From Flavobacterium ajazii (lineage in GTDB: Bacteria > Bacteroidota > Bacteroidia > Flavobacteriales > Flavobacteriaceae), in NCBI RefSeq assembly GCF_010614725.1, contig NZ_JAAEHL010000004.1, forward strand, positions 372,001-436,000: DNA of 64,000 bases. The letters run 5' to 3'. A program made the translations under genes and the position numbers. Shown piece after piece: positions 19,955-28,110 of this stretch. The notes below the pieces were generated by a model. It ran no database searches, was not told the origin of the DNA, and saw nothing but the letters and a program-made list of their open reading frames with translations. Positions within the stretch are counted from its first letter, which is position 1. The number at the start of each line of letters is the position of its first letter.

Positions 19955-20431
19955 TTATTCTCTTGTAATTTCAAGGATTTCAAATTTCAAAACACCGTTT
20001 GGTACTGTAATTTCAGCTACTTCGCCAACAGATTTCCCAAGAAGACCTTTTCCGATAGGAGATGTTACCGAGATTTTTCCTGTTTTTAAATCTGCTTCAC
20101 TTTCAGCAACAAGCGTATATTTCATTTCCATTCCGTTGCTTTGATTTTTGATTTTCACATTCGAAAGAACCAAAACTTTAGAAACATCCAATTGAGATTC
20201 ATCAATTAATCTTGCATTTGCATAAACCTCTTCAAGTTTCGCAATTCTCATTTCTAATAAACCCTGCGCTTCTTTTGCAGCATCATATTCGGCGTTCTCT
20301 GACAAATCGCCTTTATCTCTTGCTTCTGCTATATCTTGAGATGCTTTCGGACGCATTACACTTTTTAAATGCTCCAACTCATCTTTTAATTTTTTTAAAC
20401 CGTCTGCGGTGTAATAAGATACTTTACTCAT
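19955..20431 (-). CDS. greA: Transcription elongation factor GreA
   Basis: GreA rescues backtracked RNA polymerase by stimulating cleavage of the nascent RNA. The 158-residue protein has the N-terminal coiled coil with the acidic tip (EARDKGDLSENAEYDAAKEA) and the C-terminal FKBP-like domain (ITVTSPIGKGLLGKSVGE-like region, here KISVTSPIGKGLLGKSVGE). Length is normal. Its leader is notable: a terminator-like hairpin starts almost at the predicted transcription start, 25 bases before the ATG. Confidence 0.97.
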   Translation of the reverse strand: MSKVSYYTADGLKKLKDELEHLKSVMRPKASQDIAEARDKGDLSENAEYDAAKEAQGLLEMRIAKLEEVYANARLIDESQLDVSKVLVLSNVKIKNQSNGMEMKYTLVAESEADLKTGKISVTSPIGKGLLGKSVGEVAEITVPNGVLKFEILEITRE

Positions 20432-20455
20432 AACTTCATCGTTTATATAAATACA

Positions 20456-20481
20456 AAAAATCCCATCGGGACGGGATTTTT
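20456..20481 (-). promoter_or_regulatory. Terminator-like hairpin in the greA leader
   Basis: On the greA sense strand AAAAATCCC and GGGATTTTT form perfect 9-base arms around an 8-base loop, followed by a T run. Nothing upstream on this strand needs a terminator, because the next gene is divergent. The hairpin therefore belongs to the greA transcript and could act as an attenuator or a protective 5' stem. Confidence 0.55.
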
Positions 20482-20488
20482 CTTATTA

Positions 20489-20496
20489 CAAATATA
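20489..20496 (-). promoter_or_regulatory. -7 element of the greA promoter
   Basis: TATATTTG on the minus strand is an exact TAnnTTTG match. Transcription would begin near 20482, directly at the leader hairpin. A -33 TTG is not obvious. Confidence 0.5.
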
Positions 20497-20588
20497 GTAT
20501 TATTTTTAATAGTACATAATTATATGTTAATCATATAAAATTGAAATGCAAATAAATTATTTTTGTCTTACTAATTTCCCTTGAAACA

Positions 20589-21002
20589 ATGAAAAAAATC
20601 TGGCTTTTAATCCTTTTCATTTCGGTACTTTTTTCGTGCAGCGATAATGAGATAAACAACAAAAACCCTTATATTCCCAATTATACTGTGAATTTTACCA
20701 TAGATATGAATCTTCCGGCTTACTCTAATCTAAAATATGTCAGTAATGGAGTTATTATTTCTGGTTATGGCGCAAAAGGTGTCATTATTTTCAATGCCGG
20801 AAACGGTTATAATGCGTTTGATGCCGCATGCCCCAATCAGGCTTTAACTTCTTGTACTGCTATGACTATAGAGGGTATTAATGCAGTTTGTTCTTGTGAT
20901 GATGCTGAATATAGCTTATTCTCAGGATTAGGAGGAAAAGAATATCCTCTGAAACAATACCGTGTTGAAGTAAGCGGGTCTGTCATTCACGTTTATAACT
21001 AA
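20589..21002 (+). CDS. Small lipoprotein with a degenerate Rieske-like domain
   Basis: The 137-residue product starts with a lipoprotein signal peptide (LFSC, Cys17). The body resembles a Rieske fold: GVIIFNAGNGYNAFDAACPN, then CSCDDAEYSLFSGLGGKEYP and LKQYRVEVSGSVIHVYN. In true Rieske proteins the ligands are CxH and CxxH. Here the first pair is Cys81-Pro-Asn83 and the second region has Cys101 and Cys103 but no histidine. Four cysteines (81, 89, 101, 103) remain. It probably does not hold a normal 2Fe-2S Rieske cluster. It is a single-gene unit between greA and a strong terminator. Confidence 0.7.
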   Translation: MKKIWLLILFISVLFSCSDNEINNKNPYIPNYTVNFTIDMNLPAYSNLKYVSNGVIISGYGAKGVIIFNAGNGYNAFDAACPNQALTSCTAMTIEGINAVCSCDDAEYSLFSGLGGKEYPLKQYRVEVSGSVIHVYN

Positions 21003-21044
21003 AAACAAACGCCTGAAAGTCTAAATTTTCAGGCGTTTGTTTTT
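21001..21044. terminator. Bidirectional terminator between convergent genes
   Basis: AAAAACAAACGCCTGAAA and its exact complement form 18-base arms around an 8-base loop with T runs both ways. It serves the Rieske-like lipoprotein gene on the plus strand and the TonB receptor gene on the minus strand. Confidence 0.9.
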
Positions 21045-21055
21045 TTGATATATTT

Positions 21056-23206
21056 TTAGAATTTCAATGTCAGTCCGGCTAAGAAATTAATTCCTGCCTG
21101 TGGATAATAATAAGGATAGATATCCCACATGTATCCGTTTGAAACATACTTTTTATCTAAAATATTATTTACCAAACCGGTAATCATAATTGATTTAAAA
21201 ATAGATTTTGGTTTAATTTCAAAAGAAACATTCAAATCATTTACAAAATAATCAGCCAGTTTTGCAGATGGTAATTCAATATTATTCATATATTGTTCCC
21301 CTACATATTTCTGCAATAACGAAATATGCAAATCCTGAATCGGACTGTAAACAATTATATTTCCTGCAATAACAGAAGGCGAATAAGCAATATCTGTTGT
21401 ACCATAGTTCTGATCTTCAACATCTAAATCAACATTTTTATTACTGCTTAAGGTAAAGTTTGGTCTAAGAATAAATTTATCTGAAAGTTTAATTGTTGCA
21501 TCGGCTTCAAAACCTAAACGATAACTTTTATCTGTATTTGAACGAATTGGGTTTCCAACATCGTCTAACGTTCCCGTTAAAATCAATTGATCTTTATAAC
21601 CCATATAATATAAGTTAGTAGTCAGTTGAAATTTCTCTGAATTGAATCTCCAGCCTAATTCAAAATCATTTAATTTTTCAGGTTTTACATTTCCTCCTTC
21701 ATAATCAGTTCTGTTTGGCTCTCGATTCGCACGGGCATATGAAAAATAAAGTGTATTTTTTTGATCGATTTCAAAATTTAAACCCGCTTTTGGATTAAAG
21801 AAATTAAAAGTATCGTCTACCAGACCGGTTTCCCAACTATTGGCTTTATATCTTACATTTCGGTATTGCAGATCGCCATAAAAACTTAATTTATCAAATA
21901 TTTGATAATTAGCTTTTGCAAAAATATTCCCATCAGTTTTTGTCGAAAAATCATCATAATAGTGATCGCCCAGTTCTGATTGTGATGCATATCTCGCCCA
22001 GATTACTTTTCCGAAATGATCACCCTCGTACTTATTCCAGCCTCCACCAAGCATGACATCCAGCTTTTCTTCTTTATATTTTACAGAAAAAGTCGTTCCG
22101 TAAAAGTCATTATCCAGCCATTTTTGACGTACCAAATCAGTTGTTGTTATCGCACCAACATCATTCAAACCATAATCGGCCATGTCGGCGTCTTCTTTGT
22201 AGTTTTCATAATAACCTTTTCCTTTTGTATAATGGAAAGCTAAATTAGTACTCCATTTATCAGAGAATGATTCACTCCAGTGCAGCTGATAATGGTCCTG
22301 ATTGTAATTATCGGTTTCATTATCATAAAAACGATCATTTCCGGCTTCATCTGTATATGCTCCTGCAGAATTATATCTTCTGTCTTTATTTAAAGTTTCA
22401 GCATCGATTCCGTTCCAGGACTGATATGTTTTTTGAGTTCCCCCAAAAACCAATGCTTTAATCAAAGTCGTTCTGCCAACATACGTTCCCTGTAAAAAAT
22501 ACGATTTTAGGTCAGAACTTGCTCTGTCAACATAACCATCAGATTTAATTGTAGACAAACGTCCTGCAAGTTCAAAATGATCATTTAGTAAACCTGTACT
22601 GAATTTTACAGTATTTTTATTCGAATTGAAACTCCCATAAGAACTTGAAATTTCACCACTTGCTTTTGTGGCATAATTATCTGTCAACATATTCAAACTG
22701 GCACCAAAAGCACCAGAACCGTTGGTTGATGTTCCGACACCACGCTGTAACTGCAGACTTTCTACCGAAGAAGCAAAATCAGGCATATTTACCCAAAAAG
22801 TTCCCTGACTTTCTGCATCGTTATACGGAATTCCGTTTATAGTAACATTTACCCTTGTTGCATCGCTTCCACGTACACGTATTCCTGTGTATCCCATTCC
22901 GTTTCCTGCATCAGAAGTGGTTACTACTGATGGCAGATAGTTCATTAAAATTGGAATATCCTGACCTAAATTCCTGTATTTGATTTCTTTTTTATCCATA
23001 TTACTAAAACTTACCGGTGTTTTTGTTGTAACACGAACTGCAGAAACCAATACGTTATCCAATTGATTAACTTTGGTTGAATCCTGTTCTTGCGAAAAAG
23101 AATATAGAGTAAAGAAAATAGAAAAAAGAGTGAAAAAAATAGACTTTTGGTTCCTCTTAGAACCTTTGTAACTTAGTACCTTAGTACCTTTGAAAATGGT
23201 TTTCAT
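21056..23206 (-). CDS. TonB-dependent outer membrane receptor, probably for thiamine
   Basis: The 716-residue protein has a signal peptide, a plug domain (DNVLVSAVRVTTKTPVSFSN, then GIRVRGSDATRVNVTINGIP) and a C-terminal beta-barrel ending in an aromatic residue (LAGLTLKF). It lacks the CarboxypepD-like N-terminal domain of SusC proteins. Control by a TPP riboswitch implies uptake of thiamine or a precursor; the substrate is an inference. The N-terminal residues FKGTKVLSYKGSKRNQ look like a translated copy of a dispersed repeat, so the true start may be a few codons different. It is followed by a terminator and has no cotranscribed partner downstream. Confidence 0.9.
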   Translation of the reverse strand: MKTIFKGTKVLSYKGSKRNQKSIFFTLFSIFFTLYSFSQEQDSTKVNQLDNVLVSAVRVTTKTPVSFSNMDKKEIKYRNLGQDIPILMNYLPSVVTTSDAGNGMGYTGIRVRGSDATRVNVTINGIPYNDAESQGTFWVNMPDFASSVESLQLQRGVGTSTNGSGAFGASLNMLTDNYATKASGEISSSYGSFNSNKNTVKFSTGLLNDHFELAGRLSTIKSDGYVDRASSDLKSYFLQGTYVGRTTLIKALVFGGTQKTYQSWNGIDAETLNKDRRYNSAGAYTDEAGNDRFYDNETDNYNQDHYQLHWSESFSDKWSTNLAFHYTKGKGYYENYKEDADMADYGLNDVGAITTTDLVRQKWLDNDFYGTTFSVKYKEEKLDVMLGGGWNKYEGDHFGKVIWARYASQSELGDHYYDDFSTKTDGNIFAKANYQIFDKLSFYGDLQYRNVRYKANSWETGLVDDTFNFFNPKAGLNFEIDQKNTLYFSYARANREPNRTDYEGGNVKPEKLNDFELGWRFNSEKFQLTTNLYYMGYKDQLILTGTLDDVGNPIRSNTDKSYRLGFEADATIKLSDKFILRPNFTLSSNKNVDLDVEDQNYGTTDIAYSPSVIAGNIIVYSPIQDLHISLLQKYVGEQYMNNIELPSAKLADYFVNDLNVSFEIKPKSIFKSIMITGLVNNILDKKYVSNGYMWDIYPYYYPQAGINFLAGLTLKF
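23155..23196. repeat. Dispersed repeat inside the 5' end of the TonB receptor gene
   Basis: The plus strand reads TTAGAACCTTTGTAACTTAG followed by TACCTTAGTACCTTTG. A relative is intergenic at 58088-58118 (CAGAACCTTTGCGACTATGT, then ACCTTTGTGTC). Here it lies within codons 4-19 of the receptor gene. Confidence 0.5.
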
Positions 23207-23297
23207 CCGTAAGAATTACGAATAAAAGGGGGAATTATTCTTTTGGTTAAATTAATAAATGTGTTTCCCGACAAAATATAGTTTACACTGAAATGTT

Positions 23298-23380
23298 TGT
23301 CGTTTTTCCCTTAGCAACATTACTCGCTCAGGTTCTTTGGGTATGATCTCAGCTCGTTATTTAGAGCACCCCTTTGAGAC
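23298..23380 (-). ncRNA. TPP riboswitch upstream of the TonB receptor
   Basis: Read on the minus strand it shows AAAGGGGTGCTC, GAGCTGAGATCATACCC, AAAGAACCTGAGCGAGTAAT and AAGGGAAAAACG, all conserved blocks of the thi-box. It lies about 90 bases before the receptor ATG. This is the second TPP riboswitch in the window and links the receptor to thiamine status. Confidence 0.95.
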
Positions 23381-23384
23381 AGTG

Positions 23385-23417
23385 CAAAGGTAATGTTAAA
23401 ATAATTAAAACTCCAAA
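23385..23417 (-). promoter_or_regulatory. Promoter of the TPP riboswitch-TonB receptor unit
   Basis: On the minus strand TTTG at 23414-23417 and TACCTTTG at 23385-23392 are 21 bases apart and match the -33/-7 consensus. Transcription would start just before the riboswitch. Confidence 0.7.
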
Positions 23418-23421
23418 AAAG

Positions 23422-23467
23422 AAATTCCAAATTCTAAAACAACATTTCTTGGTGCTTTGGAATTTGG
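23422..23467. repeat. GGAATTTGGAATTT-family inverted repeat
   Basis: AAATTCCAAATTC at 23422-23434 faces GGAATTTGG at 23459-23467 across a 24-base loop. It sits between arfB and the receptor promoter and could terminate arfB transcription. Confidence 0.45.
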
Positions 23468-23512
23468 ACCCGAGTGATAGCGAACTTGCGAAGCAATTTA
23501 AAAAATTGAAAT

Positions 23513-23917
23513 TTATTCTAAGTTGGGTTTCCTACGAGATTGTTTCAATTCAGAAATATTCTTCTTATCCTTGATTCTCTTTTTAATTACAGCTTTTGGA
23601 ATTTTAGTTGCCTTTCGAACCTTCGGAATATACAATCCTTTTTTGATGATTTCCAAAAAACGTTTCGTAACGATTTCTTTGTTTTTAAGCTGACTTCGGT
23701 CTTCGTCGCAATTTAAGATTAGAATATTTTCAGAAGTTAATCTTGCTAATATATTTTCTTTTAAAAGCATTTTTTCATCGTCAGATAATCCCTGAGAAAC
23801 ATTCAAATCAAAAGTAAGCACAACTTTCGAAGACACTTTGTTTACATTTTGCCCTCCTGCCCCACTGCTTCGTATGGCTTTGAAATTTAATTCTGATATG
23901 ATTTTTTCAACATCCAT
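23513..23917 (-). CDS. arfB: Alternative ribosome-rescue peptidyl-tRNA hydrolase ArfB
   Basis: ArfB (YaeJ) releases peptides from stalled ribosomes. The 134-residue protein has the catalytic GGQ in IRSSGAGGQNVNKVSSKV near residue 21 and a basic C-terminal tail (KVRKATKIPKAVIKKRIKDK) that enters the empty mRNA channel. Length is normal for ArfB and far too short for a full release factor. Its start overlaps the last base of the kinase/DUF4301 gene, indicating cotranscription. Confidence 0.93.
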   Translation of the reverse strand: MDVEKIISELNFKAIRSSGAGGQNVNKVSSKVVLTFDLNVSQGLSDDEKMLLKENILARLTSENILILNCDEDRSQLKNKEIVTKRFLEIIKKGLYIPKVRKATKIPKAVIKKRIKDKKNISELKQSRRKPNLE

Positions 23918-26031
23918 TATTGTGGCTGATGAGCCGGTTTTAATAAATCGTTTACTGTTTTTACCGGATTAAATGTTATTAACGGAACCGCAACAAAAAT
24001 GGTAAGCCAATTTGACATTCCGCCATTCCATAATCCCGGTAATTCGTAGTTTTTCACAACTTTTCCTTCAGCACTTTTCTCTACGATAAATCCTGTATTA
24101 TGATCTACGAATTCTGGCAGGTCGAATTTTTCTCCTTTATAATTTTTAGTCCCGCAAACCAAATCAACCGGATTAAAATGTGTCGAATCTTCTAAAATTG
24201 AGTTTTGCTTTTTGCTGGTTAAATCTACTTGTGAGCTTTCTACAATTTGCAATGAAATATCACCTTTATCGTTCCTAATCCAAAAAGGTCCTCCTCCGGC
24301 TTCTCCTTCATTTTTTACCATTCCACAAACACGGATTGGTCTATCGAGAAGTTCTTTTATTTTGCTTATTTTGTTTTCGAAAGTGTATTTATTAAAGTCA
24401 CCTGTCATTTCTATATTAAGCTTTTGCATTAAAAACTTAACAATTTCCTCAACGTCCTGTTCTTTAATTTGCTCCTTTTCGATAGCATTTAGATAACCAA
24501 AAACTTTTTGCTGGGCTTCAATTAAAATTCCAGCTAATGCTTTTTTATATAAAGTAGTTTTATCAATATTATTCTGAATCACATTATCAATATTCTTTAT
24601 AAAAATAATGTCAGCATCAATGTTATTTAAATTTTCAATTAAGGCTCCATGACCGCCAGGTCTGAAAATGAACGATCCTCTCTGGCTTCTGAAAACATTG
24701 TCTTTAATATCAACCGCAATCGAATCTGTTTGCTTGTTTTGGTATGAAAAACTAATATTTATCTGTGTTCCCGATTCAGATTCTACTTTTTCTTTTACCT
24801 CTGCTATCGCTTTTTCAAATAGCTTCTGATGTGCTTCTGAAACTGTAAAATGCAAATTCGAAGTTTTATTTGTAGCGGCATAGTGCACGCATTCATTCAA
24901 GTGTTCTTCTATTGGATTTGCAATATGCGTTTTATATTTATGAAAAGGCAAAACTGCTTTTGGTTTATTCGCAAAATCAAAATAATCTGAAGACAGTAAG
25001 AATTTTATAAAATAATAATTTTTATAGTCCCTGTGTAAAGCATCAAAATCCGGATAAACCTCTTTCAGCTTTTTATACACATCTTCAAAAAAAGGAAATT
25101 TATCCATTCCGACAATAAAAATAGATAAGTCATTGTCTTTTTTTCTGTTGATGTAAGCGTTAATAGTTTCTTTTTCAATATCATAACTATTAAAAAAAGC
25201 TATTAAAAATTTAAACATCCTTGTCGCTGCTCCAGAAGCGGGAATGAATTTACATATCTTAAAATTCTCTTTATTCTTATCAAAGAAATCGGCTTTTTCT
25301 TTAAAATCTTCATCTGAAAGGCTTAAAATCCCATTGTTAATGGTCGCCGGACTTATCAAATTACATTTTGAAATTCCTTTTTTAAAGATTTTAAGCTGTT
25401 TCAGTATATTTTCGAAAGGAATTCCGTGATTATAAATTTCAACAAAATCAGCCGATGAAAACCCTTTCTTTTTGGCAATTGTCAGATTATCAATAATCGC
25501 AATAGCTTTTGCCAAACGGCTTTCTTTATCACCGGAAATCGTAATAAACGGTTTTTTATTATCGATTAAAGTTTGTTTAAAGCCCGAAAAAACAGTCTCT
25601 CTTTTATTTGGACTGTCCCTAATATCATCTTTTTCCCATGGAACATCAATGTCTGTAAGGAAAAATAAATCGTATTCATGCAGTAAGGCAGCTTCATTTA
25701 AAAGTGGATTACAAACACCATAATACATTTCTGAAAAAGCCTTTGTTACCATTAAATTCGTATCGCAAAACAAATAATTTTGAGCATGATCCAGTTTTTC
25801 ATTTTCTAATGCGACTTGTCCATACGCTATAGGCATCATGTCTTCTTCGGTACAAACCTGCTGTTTTTCTTCCCATTTTTGCTGCAGATAATCACGTGCA
25901 AACTCAGGAACCCAATCCGTTTCATAATAGTCTGCAAGCTGTTTTGCCAATGTGGTTTTCCCTGTACTTTCAGGTCCAAATAAGGCAATTTTTATGATGT
26001 TTGTTTTTTGCTGTCTAAGATTTTTCTCCAT
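23917..26031 (-). CDS. P-loop kinase domain fused to DUF4301
   Basis: Residues 1-185 form a NadR-like AAA_28 kinase domain: Walker A GPESTGKTT at 19-27, followed by VPEFARDYL, typical of ribosylnicotinamide kinase-like proteins. From about residue 190 to 704 the protein matches DUF4301, with PASGAATRMFK near 264, FRPGGHGALIENLN and GGGPFWI. DUF4301 proteins usually have about 500 residues, so this looks like a fusion of two complete proteins. It overlaps pnuC by 40 bases, so kinase and transporter probably work together, trapping an imported nucleoside or vitamin by phosphorylation. The role of DUF4301 is unknown. Confidence 0.85.
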   Translation of the reverse strand: MEKNLRQQKTNIIKIALFGPESTGKTTLAKQLADYYETDWVPEFARDYLQQKWEEKQQVCTEEDMMPIAYGQVALENEKLDHAQNYLFCDTNLMVTKAFSEMYYGVCNPLLNEAALLHEYDLFFLTDIDVPWEKDDIRDSPNKRETVFSGFKQTLIDNKKPFITISGDKESRLAKAIAIIDNLTIAKKKGFSSADFVEIYNHGIPFENILKQLKIFKKGISKCNLISPATINNGILSLSDEDFKEKADFFDKNKENFKICKFIPASGAATRMFKFLIAFFNSYDIEKETINAYINRKKDNDLSIFIVGMDKFPFFEDVYKKLKEVYPDFDALHRDYKNYYFIKFLLSSDYFDFANKPKAVLPFHKYKTHIANPIEEHLNECVHYAATNKTSNLHFTVSEAHQKLFEKAIAEVKEKVESESGTQINISFSYQNKQTDSIAVDIKDNVFRSQRGSFIFRPGGHGALIENLNNIDADIIFIKNIDNVIQNNIDKTTLYKKALAGILIEAQQKVFGYLNAIEKEQIKEQDVEEIVKFLMQKLNIEMTGDFNKYTFENKISKIKELLDRPIRVCGMVKNEGEAGGGPFWIRNDKGDISLQIVESSQVDLTSKKQNSILEDSTHFNPVDLVCGTKNYKGEKFDLPEFVDHNTGFIVEKSAEGKVVKNYELPGLWNGGMSNWLTIFVAVPLITFNPVKTVNDLLKPAHQPQ

Positions 26032-26615
26032 TCTATATAAGCTGAAATAGCTAAAATTGTAAAAATTAAATACTGAAGTGACAGCATTCCTAAACCACGA
26101 TACGCATAAAGCGGTACAACAATAATATCACCTATAATCCAGAGTGTCCAGTTTTCGATTTTTTTCCTTGCCATGTACCACATTCCAGCAAAGAATATTC
26201 CTGATGAAATCATGTCAACATAATTATCAGGATTAATAGTATAATCGAAATATTTATAAATGCCGAAAACTACAAAAATAGTAACTATAAACAATAAAAT
26301 TCCTATTATTTTTTCGTTTAAATTTGTTCTTGTAATCGGTAAATTATCTTCAACTGTTCCGCCTTTCGCCCAAACGTACCAGCCATAAATACTCATAACC
26401 GAAAAATAGCCATTGATAATCATATCTCCTATGTAACCAGCAATATACAAAAGATAAACTGAAATTACAGTAGCGATTAACCCTGTTGGATAAACCCAGA
26501 TATTCTCTTTTTTAGCAAACCAGACGCTCAATATTCCGCACACAAAAACTAAGAATTCTAAAACGATATGCCATAAAGGAGCATTTTTATAACTTTCAAG
26601 AAAAAAATCAATCAT
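25992..26615 (-). CDS. PnuC-family vitamin transporter (nicotinamide riboside or thiamine)
   Basis: The 207-residue membrane protein has about seven hydrophobic segments and PnuC hallmarks: WPTGLIAT-like VYPTGLIATVISVYLL, YGWYVWAKGG, WIIGDIIVVPLYAYRGLG and ISAYIEWRKIL at the end. PnuC proteins move nicotinamide riboside; PnuT relatives in Bacteroidota move thiamine. The coupled kinase resembles the NadR ribosylnicotinamide kinase, which favours the first. The nearby TPP-controlled receptor favours the second. I cannot decide from the sequence. Confidence 0.9.
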   Translation of the reverse strand: MIDFFLESYKNAPLWHIVLEFLVFVCGILSVWFAKKENIWVYPTGLIATVISVYLLYIAGYIGDMIINGYFSVMSIYGWYVWAKGGTVEDNLPITRTNLNEKIIGILLFIVTIFVVFGIYKYFDYTINPDNYVDMISSGIFFAGMWYMARKKIENWTLWIIGDIIVVPLYAYRGLGMLSLQYLIFTILAISAYIEWRKILDSKKQTS

Positions 26616-26638
26616 TTTGGTTGTGCTTTTGGTTTATT

Positions 26639-27367
26639 TTAAAGTTCAAAAAAATGGCTGTCGTTTTCAAATGCCGTTCCAATTACTACTAAATCAGCTC
26701 CGGCTTTGTATGCTTTTTGAATTCCCTGTAAATCTGTAATTCCGCCTCCGACAATTATTGGAATTTCGATATTTTGTGCAATTAACTGAATCATTTCCAA
26801 AGGAACCGCATTCTTCGCACCGCTTCCGGCTTCTAAATACATTAATTTATTTCCTAACATTTCTCCCGCCTGAGCCGTAGCCAGAACCAAATCTAAATTT
26901 TCTCGATTTAACGGTTTTGTTTTGCTGACACGGGCAACGGCGGTTTCATTACCGCTTTCGATCAGAATATAACCTGTTGAAATCACTTCCAAATTGGTTT
27001 TTTTAAGGATTGGCGCAGCCTGAACCTGATATTCAATCAAATAATCCGGATTTCGCCCAGATAATAATGAAAGGAATAAAATTGCATCTGCCTGTGGTGA
27101 AATCTGCGATGGATCACCCGGAAATATAACAACGGGCAAGTTTGTTTTTTGTTTTAGCTGCGCAATTAATTCTTCTAAAATAGTAGCCTGAACGATACTT
27201 CCTCCCACAAAAATATGGGTAGCAGGAGACTGATTGATTTTTTGGATTAACCTGTCCAGATTTTCCAACACGATTTTATCCGGATCCAAAAGTATCGCCA
27301 GCAATTTCTGTCCTTTGCTTTTAGCCTCTAAAATCTGTTGGTGTATATTTAATGTTTTTTGCTGCAT
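26639..27367 (-). CDS. Geranylgeranylglyceryl/heptaprenylglyceryl phosphate synthase (PcrB type)
   Basis: This TIM-barrel prenyltransferase joins a polyprenyl diphosphate to glycerol-1-phosphate. The 242-residue protein has LLAILLDPDKI at the G1P/Mg site, FVGGSIVQ, FPGDPSQISPQADAILFLSLLSGRNPDYLI, YLEAGSGAKNAVP and IVGGGITDLQGIQKAYKAGA. Bacteroidota commonly carry such a homologue, probably making an ether lipid precursor. It lies 23 bases upstream of pnuC and may lead that operon. Confidence 0.92.
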   Translation of the reverse strand: MQQKTLNIHQQILEAKSKGQKLLAILLDPDKIVLENLDRLIQKINQSPATHIFVGGSIVQATILEELIAQLKQKTNLPVVIFPGDPSQISPQADAILFLSLLSGRNPDYLIEYQVQAAPILKKTNLEVISTGYILIESGNETAVARVSKTKPLNRENLDLVLATAQAGEMLGNKLMYLEAGSGAKNAVPLEMIQLIAQNIEIPIIVGGGITDLQGIQKAYKAGADLVVIGTAFENDSHFFEL

Positions 27368-27461
27368 AACGGGCGTAAAAGTAAAAGTTTTTTAAAGCAG
27401 AAGAACTATTTTGAATAAATTATATTTGTATAACTGCTTTTAAAAACTGAAGAAGAAACGT

Positions 27462-28058
27462 ATGATTACTCCTGAATTATTAGAAAAATATGGTGCCGTA
27501 AAGAAGTCATTCGACAAAAATGAAATTATTTTTGAGGAAGGGATTTTTCCTTCAAATTATTATCAGATTCTTTCAGGTGAAGTAAAAATGAGCAATTACA
27601 ATGATGATGGGCGAGAGTTTATTCAGGGGATATTTTATAAAAATCAATCTTTTGGAGAACCACCTCTCTTTCTGAATCAAAAATATCCTGCCAATGCGAT
27701 TGCAGTAGAAGACAGTGAAATTTTTCTTCTCCCAAAAGTAAACTTCATCAAAATGCTGGAAGAAAACCCAAAAATCAGCATTAAAATAATAGAAAACCTC
27801 GCACAGCGTCTTTATTATAAATCAGTAATGGCAGCAGAAATTTCGACTCAGGAACCAGAGCACAGGGTTTTGAAATTAATTGACCACGGAATCGCCTATT
27901 TTAATTTTCAAAAAGATAAAAATGGTTATCTCATCAATTTTACCAGACAGCAAATCGGAGATCTCACTGGTTTGCGTGTAGAAACCGTTATCAGAACCAT
28001 AAAAGCGCTGGAGAAAAAAGGCGAATTGAAGATTATAAACCGAAAAGTATACCGATAA
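27462..28058 (+). CDS. Crp/Fnr-family transcriptional regulator
   Basis: The 198-residue protein has an N-terminal cyclic-nucleotide-binding-like beta barrel (residues about 12-115) and a C-terminal winged helix-turn-helix (TRQQIGDLTGLRVETVIRTIKALEKKG). There is no cysteine at all, so it cannot bind an FNR-type iron-sulfur cluster. A TATATTTG element at 27421-27428 lies 33 bases before the ATG. The next operon, downstream in the same direction, encodes a truncated haemoglobin and carries a palindromic operator at about -43, so it is the probable target. The ligand is unknown; haem, NO or oxygen-related signals fit the context. Confidence 0.92.
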   Translation: MITPELLEKYGAVKKSFDKNEIIFEEGIFPSNYYQILSGEVKMSNYNDDGREFIQGIFYKNQSFGEPPLFLNQKYPANAIAVEDSEIFLLPKVNFIKMLEENPKISIKIIENLAQRLYYKSVMAAEISTQEPEHRVLKLIDHGIAYFNFQKDKNGYLINFTRQQIGDLTGLRVETVIRTIKALEKKGELKIINRKVYR

Positions 28059-28070
28059 AAAAGTTCTTGT

Positions 28071-28090
28071 TTTATGATTTAAGTCATAAA
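28071..28090. promoter_or_regulatory. Palindromic operator, candidate Crp/Fnr site
   Basis: TTTATGA-TTTAAG-TCATAAA has perfect 7-base arms. Its centre is about 43 bases before the predicted start of the operon that follows, the class II activator position of Crp/Fnr proteins. Confidence 0.65.
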
Positions 28091-28110
28091 ATACAGCGGT
28101 GTTGTGCATG

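Noticed and set aside
23374..23574. Plus-strand ORF of 66 codons antisense to the TPP riboswitch promoter
   Set aside because: It covers a promoter and a repeat hairpin on the opposite strand and reads into arfB antisense. No coding character.
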